Assembly (NCBI GenBank): GCA_026397035.1
Contig: JAPLVQ010000163.1
Span: forward strand, 1 to 11,485
Length of the DNA stretch: 11,485 bases
Source: Candidatus Iainarchaeum sp.
Lineage (GTDB): Archaea; Iainarchaeota; Iainarchaeia; Iainarchaeales; JAAZKV01
Direction of reading: 5' to 3'
Shown here: piece by piece, positions 7,361 through 11,485 of the stretch
Layout: every line of letters starts with the position of its first letter
Numbering within the stretch: position 1 is the stretch's first letter
The notes under the pieces: generated by a model
Database searches by the model: none
What the model was told of the DNA's origin: nothing
Seen by the model: only the letters and a program-made list of their open reading frames with translations
Made by a program: the position numbers and the translations under genes

Positions 7361-8401
7361 CTATTCAAATAACTTCTTACGCAAATTAGAATCCGAAATA
7401 ATTTTAGCTTTCTCAAACTTTTTTGAAAGTCTGTCCACAAGTAATTGGCAATTGGATTTATATATTTTTAAAGCGTCTTTTCCACTATTTAAAGCGTCTG
7501 CACAAAACTTCCCACTTTTTAAAGCATAACTTATACCTTCAGCACTACTTGGACTAATTAACCCTGCAGCCTCCCCACATAAAAAAATCGAATCTTTTCC
7601 AAGGAAAATATCTTTTATTGAATTAGGTCTCAAAACTATTGCTGAATTATATTCACCATTCCCAAATATAGAATATTTCTCCCCAATTTTCTTTTTCAAT
7701 AATTCAAACTTTCCTTTTGAATCTTTAGGTTCTAAAAGCGCCCCAATTTCGATATAAGGCTTTTTTGGAATTATCCATGAGTAAAAATCAGTTATTTCTT
7801 TATCAAAAATAAATATTGCTCTTTCAATATTTATATTACTTTTGATTAACTCTTGAACACCAATATAAAATGGAGTATCTCTTGAAAATACTTTTCTTCT
7901 AATACTAGATAATGCACCATCACAACCAACAATATACCTAGTTATTATAGGCTTAACAAAACCATTTGATTCAAGCATTACAACTTTGTGAACTTTATCC
8001 AAAGTTTCCAAGTACTCAATGAAATTAGTATTCTTTAAAAAAAAGATACTGTGTTTGTTTCTCACTTTATCAAACAAAAAATTATCAAGTGCGAATCGAT
8101 CCGAATTCAGAAAACCCTTAACAGACTTTTTTGACAAATTATTATCCCAATCAACATAATCAATATCTAAGACATTTGGCTCTACCAAAACACTTTTATC
8201 CAATTTTCCTTCAAAAAAGCTTTTTCCCTCTTCAACTATTATTCCACTACAAGCCTTTTTTCTAGGGAAATCTTTTGAGTCAACTAATAAAACTTTGAAT
8301 TTTTCAGATAAATTTGCTGCTAAAACACATCCTGCGGCTCCGGCTCCAACAATAATAATATCATAACCCAATTCTATTGAATTGAGATCCTTTACAAGCA
8401 T
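7361..8401 (-). CDS. geranylgeranyl reductase family FAD-dependent oxidoreductase
   Basis: A flavoprotein of 346 residues that probably saturates the double bonds of geranylgeranyl chains on archaeal ether lipids, acting at the membrane. Visible motifs: Rossmann DIIIVGAGAAG (14-24); the family Cys motif KKACSGI (C51); GCDGALSSIRRKV (159-171); the family's Y-x-W-x-x-P substrate motif as FYSWIIPK (206-213) followed by IEIGA; and the second FAD motif FLCGEAAGLISPSSAEG (273-289). It is shorter than many family members of around 400 residues, apparently at the C-terminus. ATG 8401 is preceded by GGTGG ten bases upstream, and only four bases separate it from the GGGP synthase gene. Exact substrate (free GGPP or archaetidic lipid) cannot be told. 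A few other FAD oxidoreductases share the fold, but the neighbour supports the lipid role. Confidence 0.88.
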   Translation of the reverse strand: MLVKDLNSIELGYDIIIVGAGAAGCVLAANLSEKFKVLLVDSKDFPRKKACSGIIVEEGKSFFEGKLDKSVLVEPNVLDIDYVDWDNNLSKKSVKGFLNSDRFALDNFLFDKVRNKHSIFFLKNTNFIEYLETLDKVHKVVMLESNGFVKPIITRYIVGCDGALSSIRRKVFSRDTPFYIGVQELIKSNINIERAIFIFDKEITDFYSWIIPKKPYIEIGALLEPKDSKGKFELLKKKIGEKYSIFGNGEYNSAIVLRPNSIKDIFLGKDSIFLCGEAAGLISPSSAEGISYALKSGKFCADALNSGKDALKIYKSNCQLLVDRLSKKFEKAKIISDSNLRKKLFE

Positions 8402-8405
8402 AGAA

Positions 8406-9209
8406 TCAAATCCACCAAATTATCTTTCGACCAGGAAACTTTTTACTAAGATTAAAGATTTTCTTAAACTCAGCAAGACCATCTTCTGATTCAATCAGTG
8501 TCCCAATATGCAAAGCATCAGCTCCGGCTTCCAAAAGAGATTTGGCATGAGAAACGCTTTTTATCCCACTTGTTGGAATAACAAACAAACCAGTTTTTTT
8601 GTGAATAAGCTTAACATGCGACTCAGGAGGTGGCAAAAGGCTACCTGATCCACCTGCCATTATATAAAAACGCATACCCAAATATTCACAAGCTAATGCA
8701 GTGGCTAGACTTATCTCTGGTTTTTCATTAGGTATCGGATTAGGTTGAGCTAACCAATTTGCAGTACCTTTAGAATTTCTTTCATCAAAAACATATGCAG
8801 TAGGTATTGGTTCAAGAAGATCAGTTTTTATTAGCGGAGCTCCCATTACCAAAGAATCTCTAAGGAAAAATAAATTATTTGCATTAAAAACTGTTGCCCA
8901 ATATATAGCTGATCGACCTAATTTTCCTTTCAACAAAAAACTGCTTGTAGTTGACACGTATGTTGTAAAAGTGAAATCAAAGTCTTTTATTATAACCTCA
9001 AAAAGTTCTTGAGCCAATATAGGATTGCTTAAGCTGCTTCCAATGGCAATATGTTTAACTCCAATTAAATCCAACTTTTTTAGCATCTTAATGGACTCAT
9101 CAACAGATTGCTTATCTGGATCTATTTGGGGAATCACTACAGGCGATGACTCTCGCAAAGAATATATGCTCCGCTCAACAGGCCCAATTTTAAGAATACT
9201 TACCACCAA
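8406..9209 (-). CDS. geranylgeranylglyceryl phosphate synthase (divergent)
   Basis: The enzyme forms the first ether bond of archaeal lipids, joining geranylgeranyl diphosphate to sn-glycerol-1-phosphate in a TIM barrel. Evidence: VIPQIDPDKQ (25-34; D30, D32, K33), the family's glycerol-phosphate/Mg signature; HIAIGSSLSNP (53-63); PTAYVFD (136-142); ACEYLGMRFYIMAGGSGS (173-190); PTSGIKS (212-218); and EAGADALHIGTLIE (227-240). Two sites depart from the family: the usual Y-L-E-A-G-S-G-A reads YIMAGGSGS, so the conserved Glu is Met184, and the usual G-G-G-I phosphate loop reads TSGI. Length, about 267 residues, is normal. The listed start is TTG, followed directly by GTG; neither is certain, since both lie inside the 20-base overlap with the upstream gene. 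Activity is likely but not assured. Confidence 0.88.
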   Translation of the reverse strand: MVVSILKIGPVERSIYSLRESSPVVIPQIDPDKQSVDESIKMLKKLDLIGVKHIAIGSSLSNPILAQELFEVIIKDFDFTFTTYVSTTSSFLLKGKLGRSAIYWATVFNANNLFFLRDSLVMGAPLIKTDLLEPIPTAYVFDERNSKGTANWLAQPNPIPNEKPEISLATALACEYLGMRFYIMAGGSGSLLPPPESHVKLIHKKTGLFVIPTSGIKSVSHAKSLLEAGADALHIGTLIESEDGLAEFKKIFNLSKKFPGRKIIWWI

Positions 9210-10347
9210 ATAAAAGACTCAAGTGACCTTTGCTTAAATCTATAATTGGCTTATCAAAAATAACTTTTTTGCCAAGCAAGGCTGACAAAATACCTGATAA
9301 AAAACCACGCATTATCACAAAATCAATATCTTTGTACCATTTTGACCAAGGGAAATGATTAACTGCAACTTTTATTTCTTTTTCAGATTGAGAAAAAGGC
9401 AAAACTTCCCCCCAACCTAAAGCCGATAAAACATCAAAAACGTCTCTTTGAGTTTTTCCAAACTGTGAAAGACTTTCTTTACCCACTTTGAATGCAGAAT
9501 CAAATAATATCTCCAAATATTTTTTATCCTTTTCCTTTTTTAGTTCAAGCTCAAGCAAATATGTACCACTTAGTTCAAATAAAAAAAAGCGTTTATCCTT
9601 AAAAGTAACAATTCCATCTTGATACTTAAAGAACTTAAAATCTAAATAAGTTTGGAACGATTTTGAACAACTTGTTTGGGATTGTGCATTAAATTTTGCA
9701 TAATCATTAAAATCCTCTAAAAGATCAGTTAAATTCTCTTCAACAGGTATCAACTCATCTGGAAACTGCTTTTTTAGATATTCTCTTGGCGCAGCAGTTA
9801 CAGTGGCTTCATAATAACCATTCACTTCTTTTAAATCATGCAAAACAACCTCTATTGATGATTCCTGAAAAATCCACGCCATTAACCCCGCCGTTCCCCC
9901 CGTGGCAAAAATATATTCATAACCCAATTTTTCCAAGATTGTAAATCGTTTCAATAAATAATCAACTTTCTTTTTGGCAGAATCCAATTCATTTTCAATA
10001 CTACTAGCATAAGTACCTTCAACAAATTTACTTGCAATAAACACCCAATCCTTAATCTTGTCCCCTGGATGATCTTTTATATTTTCAAACTTCCCAGCCT
10101 GTGCAAATCGATAACCAAATTTTTTCCCAATGGAATATAGTTTTTGACGCCCTTTTTCCCCAAATTCTTTTATCAATCCACTCTCAAACTCAATAAAAAA
10201 GTCTGCAGGATAAAATATTTGTCGTGCATAGATATTTGTTTTGCCCGAGATTTTAAAATCTAGAAACCCAGGTTTGTTAAAGACAAGCGCCCCAGGTATA
10301 ATAAACCGTTTTATATATAGACCAACAAAACTTTCCTTTAGAGGCAT
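9190..10347 (-). CDS. protein with two V4R-like (4-vinyl reductase-like) domains
   Basis: A 385-residue protein, probably cytosolic, built of two similar halves. The first, about 35-180, has RQIFYPADFFIEFESGLIKE, GRQKLYSIGKKFGYRFA and TGGTAGLMAWIFQES. The second, about 235-370, has RFFLFELSGTYLLELEL, LFDSAFKVGKESLSQFG and VIMRGFLSGILSALLGKKV. The G-(Y/F)-L-(A/S)-G-(L/I)-type ending matches V4R domains, which bind small hydrophobic molecules. The cysteines that often bind zinc in V4R are absent; the only Cys is C217, between the halves. The gene follows the KaiC gene by ten bases and overlaps GGGP synthase by 20. A lipid- or isoprenoid-sensing partner of the ATPase is plausible, but the V4R call is by pattern and moderate. 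Confidence 0.7.
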   Translation of the reverse strand: MPLKESFVGLYIKRFIIPGALVFNKPGFLDFKISGKTNIYARQIFYPADFFIEFESGLIKEFGEKGRQKLYSIGKKFGYRFAQAGKFENIKDHPGDKIKDWVFIASKFVEGTYASSIENELDSAKKKVDYLLKRFTILEKLGYEYIFATGGTAGLMAWIFQESSIEVVLHDLKEVNGYYEATVTAAPREYLKKQFPDELIPVEENLTDLLEDFNDYAKFNAQSQTSCSKSFQTYLDFKFFKYQDGIVTFKDKRFFLFELSGTYLLELELKKEKDKKYLEILFDSAFKVGKESLSQFGKTQRDVFDVLSALGWGEVLPFSQSEKEIKVAVNHFPWSKWYKDIDFVIMRGFLSGILSALLGKKVIFDKPIIDLSKGHLSLLFGGKYS

Positions 10348-10352
10348 CTAAT

Positions 10353-10357
10353 TCACC
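10353..10357 (-). promoter_or_regulatory. ribosome binding site GGTGA for the V4R-like gene
   Basis: On the minus strand GGTGA lies five bases before ATG 10347, in the ten-base gap after the KaiC gene stop. It is the clearest of the GGTG-type sites at internal genes of this operon. Confidence 0.55.
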
Positions 10358-11110
10358 CTATAATAAAATAATTCCATCTTTTGTAAAATCATACGCTTTC
10401 AACCCGCCATCAACTTGAGTATATCTCATCTTTTTTATTTCCAAATTTCTAGCTGTTGAATCACCAACAGTCAATGATTTAAAAACAATCACCCCGTCCG
10501 CAACAAATTCACTTACCCCATCTGCACTTAGAGTTCTTTGGTCTTCAGGCAATTCGGAGGTCAATAGTGTCGTCACCCCAAATTTCTTTATTTCTTTGAA
10601 TAATCTGTAAAGGATGTTTTTTGTTACTATTTGTTCTGTTCGAGGGATTGGGTTTACTGTTTCAGCTATTTGGACTAGAGAGAATTCTTTGTCATTGCCA
10701 ATACCTGATACTATTAGAGAATCCGTCAGAGTAGTAAGAGAATCAATTATCAGCCTTTTGGGCTTGAATTCCTGAATTAAAGTATTTAATCTTTCAGGGA
10801 ATCCGTCCGCACCCGTAATATCAAAAAAAACTATTTTAATTAAGTTCTTTTGCTCTAAATCAGTAAGGTTCCAATTAAATCCCCTTGCCTGTTTCATCAA
10901 TTCCGCTTTATTTTGCTCGGTAGAAACATACAATCCTTTTTCTCCAAAAAGAGTCGCCCCATTAAGCAAATACTGCAAGCAAAAAGTAGATTTACCAGTT
11001 CCTGCCCCGCCAGAAACAAGAACAATATTTCCCTGGGGAAACCCCCCATTCAACGCTTTATCCAGGTTCTGAATCCCAGTCTTCGTTCTGATAATTTCTT
11101 CTAAAGGCAT
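10358..11110 (-). CDS. KaiC-like RecA-superfamily ATPase
   Basis: A single-domain KaiC-type ATPase of about 250 residues. Numbered from GTG 11119: TKTGIQNLDKALNGGFPQG (12-30) is the typical entry; SGGAGTGKSTF (36-46) is Walker A; YVSTEQ carries the catalytic-type Glu (E68); RLIIDSLTTL (112-121) is Walker B; LTSELPEDQ (187-195) follows; and KKMRYTQVDGG (209-219) is the C-terminal signature. One KaiC domain, without the second domain of cyanobacterial KaiC, is usual for archaeal signalling ATPases. It probably hexamerises and acts as an ATP-dependent switch. It is the first gene of the lipid operon. ATG 11110 is preferred because GTGGT lies just upstream; GTG 11119 would add three residues and fits a leaderless message slightly better. 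Confidence 0.88.
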   Translation of the reverse strand: MPLEEIIRTKTGIQNLDKALNGGFPQGNIVLVSGGAGTGKSTFCLQYLLNGATLFGEKGLYVSTEQNKAELMKQARGFNWNLTDLEQKNLIKIVFFDITGADGFPERLNTLIQEFKPKRLIIDSLTTLTDSLIVSGIGNDKEFSLVQIAETVNPIPRTEQIVTKNILYRLFKEIKKFGVTTLLTSELPEDQRTLSADGVSEFVADGVIVFKSLTVGDSTARNLEIKKMRYTQVDGGLKAYDFTKDGIILL

Positions 11111-11139
11111 GATAACCACATAATAGAAATCTTAAGTGG

Positions 11140-11147
11140 TATTTAAA
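11140..11147 (-). promoter_or_regulatory. TATA box of the lipid operon
   Basis: Read on the minus strand this is TTTAAATA, identical to the box before the first winged-helix gene. It is centred about 24 bases before GTG 11119 and 33 before ATG 11110, implying a leaderless or very short-leader message for the five-gene operon. The BRE position is less purine-rich than at 4855-4864. Confidence 0.6.
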
Positions 11148-11359
11148 GCTGACGAGAGGGCTGAAGTTAGAGGAATACTTACTCTCGAAGGTATATTTCC
11201 TAAATAATTATTAAACACCCCTCGCCCCCTTATTTTATCCACTGCAGCATATGTCCAAAGGCTGAACCATATTTACTTGTACTGTTCATTAAGTATTTTT
11301 CCACTAAACTTGCGCGACATTTGTTTTTTAGTAATTTACTTATTGTGTAGCGTAGGGTG

Positions 11360-11394
11360 ACTTATGTCCTAATTTGTATGTCGAACTTATGTCC
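11360..11394 (+). repeat. pair of ACTTATGTCC direct repeats
   Basis: ACTTATGTCC occurs exactly at 11360-11369 and 11385-11394, 25 bases apart start to start. About two and a half helical turns separate them. Their place just upstream of the transposase-like start suggests transposase binding sites. Confidence 0.65.
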
Positions 11395-11440
11395 GCTTTC
11401 TACCACCACTATTGTGGTGGTTGTGAGTGGTGAAAGCGGA
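11392..11440 (+). repeat. nested hairpin before the transposase-like gene
   Basis: TCCGCTTTC (11392-11400) pairs perfectly with GAAAGCGGA (11432-11440). Inside it, ACCACCAC (11402-11409) pairs perfectly with GTGGTGGT (11414-11421) around the loop TATT. An alternative pairing of ACCACT (11405-11410) with AGTGGT (11426-11431) competes with the inner stem. The outer stem ends one base before ATG 11442, so in a read-through transcript it could hide the start region. Confidence 0.7.
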
Positions 11441-11441
11441 T

Positions 11442-11485
11442 ATGGATGCACGAATCAGAGCGGTCATGTTGTATGACAAAGGAAT
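11442..11485 (+). CDS. start of a probable transposase (3' partial)
   Basis: Fourteen codons are visible before the right edge: MDARIRAVMLYDKG. The sequence resembles the start of an N-terminal helix-turn-helix of IS-type transposases (a charged helix with R-x-x-V-x-x-Y-x-x-G). The repeats and hairpin directly upstream support this. GTG codons at 11427 and 11430 are in frame after the TGA at 11424, but lie in the hairpin. The call depends on sequence beyond the window. Confidence 0.45.
   Translation, partial: MDARIRAVMLYDKG

Larger units (their letters stand above)
11111..11441. other. intergenic region between the lipid operon and the insertion sequence
   Basis: No ORF of meaningful length is present on either strand (the longest ATG-started minus-strand readings are 11 and 15 codons). 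It holds the KaiC-operon TATA box near its left end, a weak CGAGAG/CTCTCG pairing (11153-11158 with 11182-11187) around a long loop, AT-rich sequence, and from about 11344 the repeats and hairpin of the insertion-sequence end. No tRNA or other RNA gene is recognised. Confidence 0.6.
11344..11485 (+). mobile_element. probable left end of an insertion sequence (right-truncated)
   Basis: The stretch begins with TGTGTAGCG, and a TGT start is common in IS481-type ends. It then has two exact copies of ACTTATGTCC, a nested hairpin and a transposase-like start codon. The boundary at 11344 is a guess from the TGT start; the right end and target duplication are outside the window. The IS481 link is inference from pattern only. 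Confidence 0.45.

Noticed and set aside
11153-11187. possible small RNA or tRNA-like stem CGAGAG/CTCTCG
   Set aside because: Only six pairs around a 23-base loop; no tRNA arms, C/D boxes or K-turn motifs.

Overview
The window looks like the chromosome of an archaeon, probably an AT-rich DPANN-type lineage. The best evidence is a gene for geranylgeranylglyceryl phosphate synthase next to a geranylgeranyl-reductase-family flavoprotein, that is, archaeal ether-lipid enzymes. A KaiC-type RecA ATPase, TATA boxes placed for leaderless or nearly leaderless transcription, and GGTG-type ribosome binding sites at internal operon genes agree. The DPANN assignment rests on gene style (very Cys/Asn-rich secreted protein, short genes) and is inference.

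Positions 1-4775 (+): the 3' part of a very large secreted or surface protein that enters from the left edge. It has two related beta-type modules, a long run of CxNGC-type cysteine modules, a DxDxDG calcium-type motif, a hydrophobic Gly/Ala-rich stretch and a small C-terminal domain. This order resembles polymorphic-toxin or contact-dependent effector proteins. Two compact downstream genes follow: a protein made of a roughly 145-residue tandem duplication, overlapping the large gene's end, and a 169-residue protein. They occupy the places where immunity or orphan toxin genes would lie, but no toxin or immunity family can be named from sequence alone.

Positions 4776-6625 (+): two tandem paralogous winged-helix regulators of about 275 residues. 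The first has a clear TATA box overlapped by an inverted repeat.

Positions 6654-11110 (-): a tightly packed five-gene operon, transcribed right to left. In transcription order it encodes a KaiC-like ATPase, a duplicated V4R-like protein, GGGP synthase (divergent), a geranylgeranyl-reductase-like flavoprotein and a HAD phosphatase. The last three fit membrane ether-lipid synthesis and the first two look regulatory.

Positions 11111-11485: about 330 bases without a gene, holding the operon promoter and then what looks like the left end of an insertion sequence, with direct repeats, a strong nested hairpin and the first 14 codons of a probable transposase running off the right edge.
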